NCBI GenBank assembly: GCA_033065855.1
Contig: JAVXUO010000147.1
Span: 62,001 to 126,000, forward strand
Direction of reading: 5' to 3'
From: Escallonia rubra
Lineage: Eukaryota; Streptophyta; Magnoliopsida; Escalloniales; Escalloniaceae
DNA length: 64,000 nt
Shown here: piece after piece, positions 33,150-45,299 of the stretch
Layout: the number at the start of each line of letters is the position of its first letter
How positions within the stretch are numbered: position 1 is the stretch's first letter
Program-made: the position numbers and the translations under genes
The notes under the pieces: model-generated
The model's database searches: none
What the model was told of the DNA's origin: nothing
Seen by the model: the letters and a program-made list of their open reading frames with translations, nothing else

Positions 33150-36100
33150 CTTCTTATAGATCAAGCCCCAGTCGCAAAGGATCTGTCATTTATTAGGTTA
33201 GTATGACTTTTATTATTTAGAATTTGACCCCAAAACTTTTATTTTTGTGTTTTGACCCATAAAAACTCTTTTCAAAATTGTATTTTCCACCCCATAAGTA
33301 TTAGATCCGCATCCGATCTGAATCCTATTGGCACCCGAGCAACACCCGCTCTTTAGGAAATTAAAACAAATAAATAGAAAATACTAGACAAGCACCCGCC
33401 ACCCGCACCCGATGCGTACCCAGTGCATGTGCTTCACCCTTCTAGGCACAACCATGCTTAATAGCCACACACATAGATCCAAATCTCTTTTCTGTATTGC
33501 AAGCTTCATATGACCAAATTGCTAGGACATTGCAAATTTCAAGTGTTGATTCTTTGCAAAAAGGCGCAAAAACCCATTGCCAATAAAACTCGTAAAAGAA
33601 AAAAAAATAAAGTCCACTTGACCGTCTCTTTGTGAATGAGACATTTCGCAACAGCTTAATGGAGGTATGCTCACATGGATACATTAGTTTCGAATGATAT
33701 AATATGTAGATGTACCTACATTCATACATACTATCTAAAATTCCGTGCTATGCACAAGAAGGGATGTAGTTAATTATGATATGAGATATACACTACAAGA
33801 AAAAAGGCTTTTAAAAGCTCAAAATCCGTCGCTAAAAGTTTTAGCGACGGATTTACCGTCGCTAAAAGTCCCTGGCATAAAAAAGCCCATTACTAAAAGT
33901 TTGGCGACGGAATTTTCATATCTGTCGTCTAATATTGTACATTTTGCGACGGAGTTATTTATTAATTAGCAACGGAATATCCGTCGCTAATTATATTTTA
34001 CGTATTTTAATTTATTTTCTGTTTTGTGAAATTAGTGACGGAATAAATGTTTTAGCAACGGAACATTCCGTCACTAAATAAGATTTTTAGCGTCGGAATA
34101 TTCCGTCGCTAAAAAGCTGATAGTAAGAACACTTTTAGCCACGTAATTAATCCGTCGCCAAAAGTCAAATTGTTTTTTATTATTTTTCTATTACCCAGAC
34201 CTGTAATAAAAAATTCAATTCTCAACAACAACGCACAATAATCAATACACAAAGAAATATATATAATCAATCATACAAAATGTTTATTATAAAAAAAAAC
34301 TCATGATGTACAAGCCGGAAACCGGATATAGACGGTTAGGGGAGGGGAGAAGACTCAAGCTGGGCGGGGGGGAGGGAACAAGCTAGGACCGGGCACGAGA
34401 AAGGGCTCATCAGGGGTGGCCAAGTCCCGGATCTAGATCTTGCTGATTTGGGGCCGGCTCGGCATGTCCAGCAGCGGTACCCTGCTGATCCTGTTCCCTA
34501 ATCATCCTCAACACGACAGTAGCAATGCGTTGGATCTCCTCGTCGGCCAACAGACGCTGAGGAGCCGGTGTGTGTTGAGGGGCAACGAGGGGTGGGGACG
34601 ATCCTATCACGGCACGTGCAGTCGTGCTAGGCAAGCCGCGTATGAGGCCTTTCGGCCGATTGACAACCTCCGGTACATCTAGCCATCACTTCAACACCCC
34701 AGTACTCGCACTCGTACTAGTGGACGCTGATGGCTATCCAGACGCCTGCTCGGAGCCCCTAAGCTGTTCATACGAGGCCTGCAAGAACAGTGAGTCAAAG
34801 ATATGTTAGTGTTCGGCTAAAAAGACCTCTCATGCCAAATACCACGAAATGTCCTATTCAGTCACTTCGATATGCTTCGGCAGCTTCACGCACTCCTCTA
34901 ACACCCTCACACACATTTGTATACACACCCAAAAAAACACACGCACACAGCTGCCTCTTGGCAGCTACACACACACATATGGGCACACAAACACACACCA
35001 TGCACACAGCTCTCACACACATACACACATAGCTGCGTAGCAGCTTCACTCACACACGCAGCACACAAAATCGTGCGCGCGCACACACACACACACCTAT
35101 GCACACAACCCACACAAACGCGTGCACACACCTGAGCACACAGGCTGCCTGTTGCAGCCTCTCTCCCTCCACCCCATGTATACTCACAGCCTGCCGAATC
35201 CTTTTACCCAATGCGCACATTCAGCACTTTACACTGCACCACCTACATATATAAGTACACAACACACAACACACTATACGCACACGCTGCACTCAGAAAA
35301 TGCACTTGCAGTCACGGCTGCCATCACCACGACTCCATAACCACCTCCTCACGCACAGCCCAAAACACACCAGCCCGCAGCCCCTCTCTCTCTCTCTCGG
35401 CAGGGCAGTATCAAATCAACACCTCAATTATTTTAATTTTTTTTAATATTCAACCATAGTTTTCGAGATAACCAGTCAAAACACCTTATAATTAAACAAA
35501 GTAGCATGGTCTAATCCCATAAAATTACAATAGTGGGTGCTAAATCTTGACATATGTACCATGCCAAACCAAAGAAAGTGGACAGTGGGTGACTTACCTT
35601 CTAAGTGCGGCTGATGAGTAGTGGTTATCGACGGCAATGGAGGGCGGCGGTGTTGGTGGCGAGGCAGCAGTGGAGGGTGGCGTTGGCGCGGCGGCAATTG
35701 AGGTATATATTGGTCTACCGGAGTCGGGGGGAGGATATGGTGTCGCCGGAGGTGGGGCACTGTGGAGGTGAGAATGGCGGTGAGCCGCGCAGGTGAAATT
35801 AGTCGCCGGCAGATTTTATTTTTCCAGATTTTCGAAGAGAGAAACAGGGAGAGAGAAAAAACAGATCTGGTTGTTTTAAACGATGACTTTTAGCGACGGA
35901 ATTATCCTGTCGCGAAAAGTCCGTTGGTGAAAGTCGTACTTTTACCGACGAAATTATTAGCGACGGAAATTCCATCGCTAAAAGACCGCTGGAAAAAGCC
36001 CGTCGCGAAGAACCTTTTTCGACGGATTATTCCGTCGCTAATAATATTTAACGACGGAATTTTGCCGACGGTTATTTCTGTCGGTAAATGCCCATTTAGC

Positions 36101-38167
36101 GACGGAATCCAGTCCGTCGCTAAAATTCTGTCGGAAAATACCTCTTTTCTTGTTGTGTATAATAGACATCGTGGAGTTAGATGGTTGGAGTTAATGGAGG
36201 TAAAAGTTATTTTGTGACCAATCGAAATTTAACACCTATTTAACTTCATTTTAAAATTGTAAGAATTTAAGAAATTGGAACTAGAGGTTGAGCAGGCATT
36301 GAAAATGCCAACCAAATCCAAATATGTATATGTGTGTGTGTATGTACACATATATGTATGTATGTATGTATGTGTGTGTGTGTGTATATATATATATACG
36401 CATATATGTATGTGCTATAGATACACACACACATACATATACCCACATATACGTATACATACATATAGCACATACATATACATATATGTATACATATATA
36501 GATATGTATGTATATATATGTATATGTGTGTATATGTATATACATATGTGTGTGTGTGTGTAGCCACATACAATTTGTTTGTGTTACACACCAAGCAGCC
36601 TAGTATACTGAAACCCCTCAACTTCTGATGAACGCCAGTGACCTTCATCCTCCCCAACCATATACATATACATATATATGTATATACATATATACATATA
36701 AATGTATATGTATATATACATATATATGTATATGTATATATGTGTGTGTATATATATATATAGATGTATGTGTATGTATGTGTATATATAGAAATGTACT
36801 AAGAGGAAGAAGCAGAAGATTACTCTGGCACAACCCACCGATGAAAGGGATAGCCGTAAGACCCTGATATGTACCTGGAACCAACTTTACTCATCACAAG
36901 GATGCTTTCATACTTATGAAATGAAAGTTGTTTACTGATCTTACTCAATTATGCGTATTTTGGTTTTTTCGGTTGTCATCACCCAATGTCAAACTAAATT
37001 CTTCAGTTGTTATATCACCAAGTTGTATATATTTTTACGTAGTTTCATTATCGTTTACACCATGCAGATACTTTTGTCCAGGCTGTTGAACGCGGCAAAA
37101 CCTACCTACTTAGAATCATCAACGCAGCACTTAACCAGGAGCTCTTCTTTACTGTGGCCAACCATACCCTAACCGTTGTAGAAGTAGATGCTGTTTACAC
37201 CAAACCCTTCAGAACCACAGCAATCATGATCACTCCTGGCCAAACCACCAACGTACTCCTCACTGCAAATCAATTTCCTGATTCCACCGGCATGTTTGTG
37301 ATGGCAGCAAGGCCTTATCTCACTTCAGTTTTCCCCTTCGACAATTCTACTACAATTGGCTTCTTAAAATACAAGGGAACATTCACAAAACAGATAATAT
37401 CTCCTTACACTTCCTTACCTCGTACCCTTCCTCGAATGGAAGATACCACATTTGCAAGCACATTTTTTAAGAAACTTCGAAGTCTTGCTTCTGCTGAATA
37501 TCCATGTAATGTGCCAAAAAGAATTGACAAGAGAGTAATAGTGACGATAAGCCTCAACCTTCAAGATTGTCCTCCTAATGAAACATGCAAGGGGTATCAG
37601 GGCAAGAGGTTTTTTGCTTCAATGAACAACCAGTCATTCGTTCGTCCTACCATGTCAATTTTGGAATGCCATTACCGAAATCTCTCCACAAATGCTACTA
37701 CCAGTGACTTCCCAGACAAGCCACCGCACGCTTTTGACTATACAGGTGTGGATCCAGTAACTCAAAACATGAACACTGAGTTTGGGACAAAGCTTTTAGC
37801 TGTACCTTATGGGACAAAGTTGGAGATCGTTCTGCAAGATACGGGCTTTCTTAACGTGGAGAACCATCCGATCCATGTCCATGGTCACAACTTTTTCATC
37901 GTTGCGAAGGGGTTCGGAAATTTTAATGCTGCTAAAGATCCTGCTCGTTACAATCTTGTCGATCCTCAAGAGAGAAACACAGTGGCAGTTCCAGTAGGAG
38001 GATGGGCTGCCATTCGACTCAATGCAGACAATCCAGGAGTTTGGTTCATACACTGTCATCTAGAGGAACATACTACATGGGGACTTGCGATGGGTTTAAT
38101 AGTGAAAAGTGGTCAAGGGCCATCTCAATGTTTGCTTCCTCCCCCTAACGATTTTCCCTCTTGCTAA
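29605..38167 (+). CDS. Laccase (secreted blue multicopper oxidase), five exons
   Basis: Exons 29605-29700, 29947-30098, 32200-32441, 32525-32653 and 37068-38167 join in frame with GT-AG introns: 1719 nt, 572 residues. Residues 1-24 are a signal peptide ending SSSA. Copper-ligand motifs are complete: HWHGVRQ (split by intron 2), [16 protein letters not shown] and [12 protein letters not shown]. Laccases oxidise phenolics with reduction of oxygen to water in the cell wall; plant members act in lignin and flavonoid polymerisation. The sequence style ([19 protein letters not shown] end) fits the LAC14/LAC15 side of the family, but this is a recollection. Many plant laccases have another intron in the last third; here exon 5 is continuous. 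Intron 2 (2.1 kb) and intron 4 (4.4 kb) are enlarged by repeats and transposons. There is no stop or frameshift, so it is probably functional. Confidence 0.93.
29722..29764 (+). repeat. CTT/CT microsatellite in laccase intron 1
   Basis: Runs of TTC then TC repeats about 20 bp after the intron 1 donor; likely length-polymorphic. Confidence 0.9.
30849..30915. repeat. TA and CA microsatellites in laccase intron 2
   Basis: About 35 bp of TA followed by about 16 bp of CA and a further short TA run. Confidence 0.9.
31390..31632 (-). pseudogene. LINE (L1-type) endonuclease-domain fragment in laccase intron 2
   Basis: Minus-strand reading gives [19 protein letters not shown], a stop, then [19 protein letters not shown] and [14 protein letters not shown]. 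The GFYG, GDFN.I and EK landmarks and their spacing are those of the APE-type endonuclease of plant L1 LINEs. The reverse transcriptase part is absent and the frame has a stop and a shift. Confidence 0.75.
33103..33146. repeat. CT microsatellite in laccase intron 4
   Basis: About 44 bp of uninterrupted CT dinucleotides. Confidence 0.95.
34410..34700 (-). pseudogene. Transposon-protein-like fragment within the intronic CACTA
   Basis: The minus strand reads [20 protein letters not shown] within a Pro/Ala-rich context ([12 protein letters not shown], then [10 protein letters not shown]). The frame upstream has Pro and Ser/Thr-rich segments broken by stops. Position and style suggest the C-terminal part of a TNPA-class protein, but no diagnostic motif is present. 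It could also be chance coding in GC-rich DNA. Confidence 0.35.
34900..35330. repeat. CA-rich low-complexity tract
   Basis: About 430 bp of imperfect ACAC repeats with interspersed GCAGC words. Every long open frame here, on both strands, is composed of Thr/His or Cys/Val repeats and is artificial. Confidence 0.85.
36320..36800. repeat. TATG/TACA variable microsatellite in laccase intron 4
   Basis: Nearly 480 bp of interwoven TATG, TG, TA and CATA repeats, broken at 36560-36660 by a non-repetitive segment. Open frames in it are low-complexity artefacts. Confidence 0.9.
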
Positions 38168-39569
38168 GTCTTCCACATATACTCTAGTTGGCTAGATAAA
38201 TGATTGTTGCCGGTCACTAGTGCCACATTGCATAGTGGTTCGTCTCATTTAGCAAGGTAATGGAACAAGTTTTGCAGCTTGATAACTCTAATGGTGATCC
38301 TTGAGGTATAAAAATTAAACTATCAAATGGGAGTGAGGCATGAGTGGTTCCCCATTCTGCAATTACAAGACGTCTCATGTTTGTATAATGTATGACATTT
38401 TCCCCTTGACGGCGAGCAACAAACCGAGTGTGTTACTCCTATCCCACTGAAACAGTATTTTCTCAAAAAAGGGGAAAAAATGAAAAAAATGCAAATATGT
38501 TCACGAGTAAAATTTTAAACTTTCAGATCGCAAATCGTGTCTCAACCACCCATTGTGTCCGGCCTTCATAGAAGCAAACCCAATATAGAAATGAGACGTA
38601 GCATATCCTCCTCTTCAAAATGTTAATCTGTTTCTTAGAAATTTGTCAAAGAGTTTAAAAAGGAAAAGGTCATATGTGTAGTTTCCAGCATCGTCAATAC
38701 GTGATGCGTAGACGATTCCGTACGCTTATGTAGAGTGAGAGCATGTCGTAAGTATCGTTTGAAACCCCACTCAGCTCGATGCATTTATTTCACTATGTTC
38801 TGGTAGACCATACATATCTCATTCCAATGTCATACTAGATGGACCATGTGCAAGTAGCGATTTCTGCTTCTCCATTTTTGGTTAGGTGCATTACATTCGA
38901 TACCTCTGAGTAATCTCATATAGTCGCTGTCCTTTTATTTAAAAATTGCGTTGACACCCCCTTTTGTTAGACTCTAGTGGATGATATTAATTTTTGAGTT
39001 AAAATAACTTAATAACCTTTACATACTATAATGAATTTTTTGCAATTTCCAATCTAATTAGATAAACCATAGCCCCACCACGAACCCCCCATTGCATACC
39101 CACCACAGACCCAGCAGCATTACCACCACAAAACCACCACGATAGACCAACCACCACCACAAACCCCCAACAACCACAAGCATGACAAACCCACCATCAC
39201 CACTACCACAAACCCACTACCAGCCACCACCACCACAAATCCCATTGTGAAGCGTCACGGTCAAATTAGAACGTCGGCAATATAGTTAGCTAAAGGGTTT
39301 TACTTTTTGGTTGTAAGTGTGGGAAAAAGATAATTTGTTTAAGTTATGTATTGCAGCTATATGTTTTAGGGCTTACTTGAAGGTTTAAAGTAACTTTGTT
39401 GTTGGTGGTGATTGATAGTGGGGTGGAAGCCTTAGTGGCGGGCCGTGGTGGTGTGATTTTAGAGGTTGCTTGAAGTGTTAAGGTGATGGTAGTAGGGGAA
39501 ATCTTGGATTTTGTGTTATTTTAGTGCTAAATAATGGAAGCGGGTATGTGATACGTGGAACAAAGTGTT
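38168..39569. other. Laccase 3' flank, no further gene seen
   Basis: Holds the 3' untranslated region of the laccase. Bases 39060-39245 form an ACC/CCA-rich low-complexity stretch. No second gene recognised. Confidence 0.5.
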
Positions 39570-40183
39570 ATTTGTATGGATGTATGGGATTTGTCTAGTG
39601 TTGAACACTTCTACAGGGTTAATGATGGTTTTCTTGAACAAATTGAAGTTGTATGAGAGTCTGATGCATTTTAACAAGATGTATTAGATTTCTTGAATTA
39701 CGAATCATGGATCTTGATAATTTTTCTAATTATGACTTGATGAATATGATTTATTCTTTTATTTTGATCTTGGTTTTGGGCGTAGGCCTTGTTTTATATA
39801 AATTGCAAAATAATAATAATAAATAAATAAATACCTATATCGGCGGTCGGTGTCCCCGGCATAAGTCTATTTATTTAAGAAATTAAAAATCTGAAAATAC
39901 CTATAGCGGCGGTCAGTGTCATTGCCTATAATTTTCTAGTTTATTTTTTAAACTAAAAAAATATTTCGCTATGGCAGTGCCGATGACTGCCGGCATAGAT
40001 AGCCACCGCTGGTAAAAGCAGTATTAGAAGGCGGATAATGGGGGAGATATGCCGGCGTTTGACCGCCGGTATAGACTCGTATGACTGCCGGCAGGTTTCT
40101 TTTCAGAGCAGCAGGTTTCTTTTCTTGTATATGAAAGTGGTGGTTTTTTAAAAAACCAAGGACTAAGTTATTGAAGTGAAGCT
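39570..40183 (+). repeat. CACTA 3' end, copy 1 of a direct duplication
   Basis: Nearly identical to 40733-41340. Bases 39590-39690 match the reverse complement of about 1030-1130 in the large CACTA element, and 39832-40100 has the same CCGGCGGTC subterminal motifs, so this is the 3' end of that family. The terminus reads TTTCTTTTCTTGTATATG, so the final GTG of the terminal repeat is lost. Confidence 0.75.
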
Positions 40184-40664
40184 AATGGAGCCTTGGGGAA
40201 AGTTTCCCGAGGTACTATGTAGTTTGGCTCCAAGCTTTTGCTTCTTCCAGCCATTCACCACTCACCAAACCGAGCACCTACCCCCCTATCCCTGCCCCTG
40301 ATCAAAAGCCTCTAAAGAAAACCTTTTTTCTCTCTCTCTCTCTCTCCACGACCCAGTCCCTAGCCGTAGGGAGGGGTAGACGGACAACAGCTCTCGACAA
40401 CAATGACAATAGTTGTGGAAGGCAAGAGTAACACAAAGGCATCTAAATTATGTGCCTCAGGCAAGTTGCCTGAGGCTAGTTATAGAATTTCACACTTTTT
40501 CCTCAATCAATATCATATTACTCACTTGCTTTATCTTACTTAACAAACTGATGAAGATTGCCTCGAGTGCTATGTCGTGTTTGTTCAAGAACATGGTGGT
40601 CAGGATCCTTGAAATCATTTGCAAGCATGATGAACAATTTTTTTTTTTTTGTAACAGGTTGTCA
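40184..40664. other. Spacer between duplicated CACTA ends
   Basis: Contains a CT microsatellite (40330-40347) and a T-run (40639-40650). No gene recognised. Confidence 0.5.
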
Positions 40665-41340
40665 TGGATGTCAATGTAAATGGACCGATGCCAGACTTGG
40701 GACTCAACATTGATGATGTGCAAGATCTTGATATTTGTATGGATGTATGGGATTTGTCTAGTGTTGAACACTTCTACAGGGTTAATGATGGTTTTCTTGA
40801 ACAAATTGAAGTTGTATGAGAGTCTGATGCATTTTAACAAGATGTATTAGATTTCTTGAATTACGAATCATGGATCTTGATAATTTTTGTAATTATGACT
40901 TGATGAATGTGATTTATTCTTTTACTTTGATCTTGGTTTTGGGCGTAGGCTTGTTTTATATAAATTGCAAAATAATAAATAAATAAATACCTATATCGGC
41001 GGTCGGTGTTGCCGGCATAAGTCTATTTATTTAAGAAATTAAAAATCTGAAAATACCTATAGCGGCGGTCAGTGTCATTGCCTATAATTTTCTAGTTTAT
41101 TTTTTAAACTAAAAAAATATTTCGCTATGGCAGTGCCGATGACTGCCGGCATAGATAGCCACCGCTGGTAAAAGCAGTATTAGAAGGCGGATAATGGGGG
41201 AGATATGCCGGCGTTTGACCGCCGGTATAGACTCGTATGACTGCCGGCAGGTTTCTTTTCAGAGCAGCAGGTTTCTTTTCTTGTATATGAAAGTGGTGGT
41301 TTTTTAAAGAACCAAGGACTAAGTTATTGAAGTGAAGCTA
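40665..41340 (+). repeat. CACTA 3' end, copy 2 of a direct duplication
   Basis: Longer to the left than copy 1: 40650-40735 (GTAACAGGTTGTCATGGATG onward) matches the reverse complement of about 1150-1245 in the large CACTA. It shares with copy 1 the altered terminus TTGTATATG. Both copies carrying the same damaged end means the duplication followed loss of mobility. Confidence 0.75.
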
Positions 41341-41871
41341 AATGCCAAAGTAACTGAAGATATGAGGAAGAAGATTAGGGTGGCAAAGGGAAGCCAATGA
41401 CATTGTCAAAATCACCACTAAGTTAGTGACTGTTTTAGTGAGGGATTTGGTATTATTGTGTCGCTTTGCTTTGTGCTGCAGATGGGGCGCGCATGACTGT
41501 GTTAATGGGGGTTCACTGTTGGCATCGACACATATCTAACCAAATTCTCGTTAAGGCTGTCGAGAAATGGTTTTGTGCACTACGTGTCTCCAAATGCAAA
41601 TTACCACAAAATGGCTACACTTACAACAACACAAAAATGCCATTGTTATTTCTATCATAATCGTACCATTAAAACAAAATGGCTCCAAAGTGCTAAAAGT
41701 GGTCCAGAGTTGGCAAATTCACAAACGAGGCCTAGTATCATCTATTCCGCTGCACAAAAAAAATGGCCTATTACACAAAAAAGGCTAATATTATTTTATT
41801 CCACTGCTAAATAATGATCTCATCACTCCCTACATCTTTTCTTGTTTCCAGCTTGTAGAAGTGAGGCCAGT
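41341..41871. other. Unassigned sequence left of the gypsy LTR
   Basis: About 530 bp with no recognised gene or terminal motif. Confidence 0.4.
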
Positions 41872-43087
41872 TGTAACACCTCAAATTTTCGAAGCGTTAG
41901 TTTCAAGTAAATAAAGGCAGAAAATCTCAAAATATCAAAAAGTCTTCCTAACTAGTTATTCAAAGCCACTACCAATCAGTCCCCAAGATACATCAATAAA
42001 TGTCATAGCAACCTAAAGCAGTTATATAATCCCAAATTACTCTATCACGGAGTTCTAAAATAAAATCTAAACAAATTCAATTCGTCTTTATTATTATATC
42101 TAAAAATGTTAATACTGATTCTGATATAAAACTGCTAGCTCTCAGACACACAGTTAGCCCTGTAATCCAGTCCCCTCTACCGATCATCTGAAAGTAAAAT
42201 AATAAGGAGGTGAGCCAAACGCCCAGTAAGGTCTCTCGACAAACCAACCAAAAGGGATACAAAAATGTCTGAGAAAAAAGAATTACGGACATACAAAGTT
42301 TCAACAGAACAAATACAAGACATAATTTCAAAATGCCAGAATGTAGCTTAGTACAGAAACAAACAGTAGATGAAACATTCAGAGTAAGGTCCCACACGCC
42401 ATCACTAACACATGTGACAAGATTCAGAAAATAAAATCGCGATCTCTATCTCATCCCACTGAGTTAGCTCATGTTACAATCCACGTGGGTAAATCAGAAA
42501 CAAAACAGTCATATACACTATGACATGGCTCACATAATTATTAACAGATAGATTTAATAATTTACCGTGAAACCAACAAGTTGTTTAGACAATGGAAATG
42601 GATGTCTTCTCTAAGTTACACAAGTGATACGGTGAAACATAGATAGATATTTGAAACCAATTTAGGTACGATATTTCAAAAGATTGTACAACTAGTTAAT
42701 ATTGAACTTAAATCGAAGAGGACAAAATGTTGGACTCAACAAAATTTAAATTGCTTGAATATGAGGGCAACACGATTAACTAAAGAATCGGACAAAAAAA
42801 TGTACCCATAAAACTAGAGTAATGGACATGTGTGAGCAAACAACACAAAAACCCAAAAAGGGTTCACATTCTGACATATTTTGGGAAAAATAGAGAATGA
42901 CCCCCTCTACTTTACACGTTGTGTGATTTGCCCCCCTCCACTTCAAACTTAAGCACTAAACCCCAGCATAGTTTAAGAAAATGGGCACAGTTAACGGAAA
43001 CACATCCAAACTAACTGTGTTTTTTGGAGGGAACAATATGGTGCCCAAAACCTGATTTTTTATGACCAAATTGCCCTTCTAGCCACT

Positions 43088-43807
43088 TTATAACACATAA
43101 ATCCTTGATTCTTTTAGCAGGTCAATAAATAAATTATAATCATTATATAGATAACAGCACTTGAGCAAACCGACAATTGTAGAATCATTTGGATTCAACC
43201 CATCAACCACCTGCATTTCTGAAAGTATACGCAGAACTTCACTAGTATCACCATCTTGAGCAAGCCCCGAAATCATAACATTCCATGTAACAACATCAAT
43301 TCTGTACAACCCATCAAAAACATGAAATGCACTACCCAAATCACCCATAACTTTAAAGTAAAAATCCAAAAGAGAACTTCCCGCAAATTCATCCCTTTCA
43401 AGTCCAACACAAACAATCAGACCATGAATTTGGACACCCAAATCAACATATCCAAAAACCGTGCAAGTGCGAACTGCAACAGACAATGTGTAGTGATTTG
43501 GCATCTCATTTGATGCAAGTATTTCCTTAAACAAACCGAGTGCAAGTTGAAATGACCCGTGTTGAACGTAAGACGAAATCATGGAAGTCCATGTCACAAC
43601 ATTTTTGTGGGGCATTTCATCAAACAGTTGGTGGGCCTTGTATAAATCACCGCATTTCGAGTAAAAACTCAAAAGGGTGTTTGCTACGTAGGCTTCTGAG
43701 AAGGATTGGGTGATTATTAGCTTTGCATGGATTTGTTTACACTGCGCAATTGACTTGGTTACTGAGTGCCTTTGCTGTAAGATAGATATGGGCTCGGCGT
43801 AAGCCAT
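43088..43807 (-). pseudogene. Captured PPR protein fragment, 239-codon open frame
   Basis: An uninterrupted minus-strand frame with its own ATG. It has typical PLS-class pentatricopeptide landmarks: QIHAKLIITQSF, YVANTLLSFYSKCGDLYKA, LFDEMPHKNVVTWTSMISSY, GVQIHGLIVCVGLE and RIDVVTWNVMISGLAQDG, about six to seven repeats. Plant PPR proteins of this class bind organelle RNA and are usually 450-900 residues; this one lacks the C-terminal repeats and any E/DYW extension. It stops just inside the left TIR side. There is no stop in 239 codons, so it may be recent or could be expressed. It may also retain the N-terminus of the donor gene. Confidence 0.8.
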
Positions 43808-43854
43808 GCTGTGACAAAAATGACTAAATATTCGGCGCCGGCCGGCGAATCATT

Positions 43855-44253
43855 CTAATTGGACGGCAATGAGCAACTCCCTTGCACAACTGAAACAGGA
43901 AGCTTTCGACGAGCGAAGGAGGGAGATGGGAAGAATTGGGGCCCTTGCGGTGGGAATCGATGAACTTCTTGAGATCAGTGTCGAAGTACTCGAAGACGAG
44001 GTAGAGGAGGGGCTTGCGTTCTTCTTGTTGTCGACGTGCTTGACGCAGAGGAGGCGGGACGTAGAGGGAGTGGGACAGCATCTGGAGGAGCAAGACCTCG
44101 CGGAGGGCTGTGGGAGGGACGCCTTCCTCGTCCATCTCGAGGCGCATCTTCTTGAGGGCGACCAGTTGGCCGATGGCCTTGTCCTTGGCCTTGTACACCT
44201 TCCCCGTATGTGCCCTCGCCTACCTTCTCCAGCTTCTCGTACTTGTCCTCCAT
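43855..44253 (-). pseudogene. Captured first exon of a B-type cyclin-dependent kinase (CDKB1-like)
   Basis: Starts MEDKYEKLEKVGEGTYG (glycine loop), then shifts frame to VYKAKDKAIGQLVALKKMRL, EMDEEGVPPTALREV (the PPTALRE helix of plant CDKB1), YLVFEYFDTDLKKFIDSHR and FQLCKGVAHC. It ends just before the expected catalytic HRD motif, where MULE sequence begins. The ATP-binding Lys is present but the catalytic lobe is absent and at least one frameshift follows GEGTYG. The CDK leader appears to lie at 44254-44330. Parent proteins drive the G2/M transition. Same strand as, and 48 bp upstream of, the PPR fragment, so one transcript could contain both. Confidence 0.85.
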
Positions 44254-45299
44254 TTCTCTCTCTGAACCTTCTCTGGTCTTTGGGGGAGTTTGTACTGAAA
44301 ATCTTCAACCCTGGAAATTGATTTAGAATGGGATGTATAGAGAAGAGCCTTGAACAAACGCAACATGAAGAACAGGCGCAAGATGAAAGAGATTAAGGGG
44401 ATATTACTGGTTTTGAGAGAGAAGATGAAATGGGAGAAGGCAGAGAGATTGCTGGGTTTGGGCAGTCTTCTGGAAAAATTAAGGGTTATATGGGAAGGAT
44501 AAAAAAGACATTTGACAAAGATCTGTTATGGTCAGTTAACTGTGCCCATTTTCTTAAACTGTGAGGGGGTTTAGTGCTTAAGTTTGAAGTGGAGGGGAGC
44601 AAATCCCACGACGTGTAAAGTAGAGGCACTACAAAAAAAAGGGGTTTAGGCGACACTAAAAAAGTGTCGCCAATGATAGTAAAAGTGTCGCAAAATGGTT
44701 TCCCGACACTTTGTCAACGCTTTTCACAAGTGTCGCAAATTCGTCCGTCGGGAATTTTCCGACACTTCTTAGACATGTCGGCGTTAGACTTACGACACTT
44801 TTGTGCGACACTTTCAAGTACCAACTTAATATGCGACACTTTTGAGAAAATTTTTGCTAATTTAGCGACGCTTTTATTAAAGTGCCAGTTTTTATTTGGC
44901 GGCATTATCTTTAAAATGCTGCTAAATTAGCGACACTTACATTAAGTGCCAATTTTTTTTTTGCGGCATCATCTTTTAAATATTGTTCCTATTTACGGCA
45001 CTTTTAAACAATTGTCACTAGTTTTTAGCCTGGCATATACTGAAATTAGGAAAAAAAAAAAAAAAAAAACAAAACATTGGCCTAGGACGTGAAAGTGAAC
45101 TATTTAAGTAGTCCTGCTCTAATCCAACACGATTAATGAACAACCAAGTCGATTTAACAAATTTATAAATTCGTCATATAGAAAAGAGCTAATGCGCCAT
45201 TCAACCATATCATATCCAACATTCACATCCTAATTACATAACCATCTGGAACTTCTCAATTTAAAAAACATACAAATATAATGTCATTGAACAACCAAA

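Larger units (their letters stand above)
33791..36157. mobile_element. CACTA element, 2.4 kb, inside laccase intron 4
   Basis: Begins CACTACAAGAAAAAAGG and ends CTTTTCTTGTTGTG; the last motif has one change from the expected TAGTG. Subterminal regions 33810-34165 and 35880-36150 are strings of TTAGCGACGG/CCGTCGCTAA in both orientations. The flanking triplets ATA (left) and TAT (right) do not match exactly. The interior has a short transposon-like frame (34410-34700, minus), a CA-rich stretch and no transposase catalytic domain, so it is non-autonomous. It lies wholly within the intron, and the gene's splice sites are untouched. Confidence 0.85.

Noticed and set aside
34790-35340. Overlapping open frames in the CA-rich tract
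   Set aside because: Low complexity on both strands (Thr/His or Cys/Val repeats).
33788-36160. Exact target duplication for the intronic CACTA
   Set aside because: Left triplet ATA and right triplet TAT differ; not claimed.
36267-36884. Multiple Tyr/Ile/His-rich frames
   Set aside because: TATG-type microsatellite read in all frames.
43869-44321. 150-codon plus-strand frame
   Set aside because: Shadow of the CDKB1-like fragment on the opposite strand.
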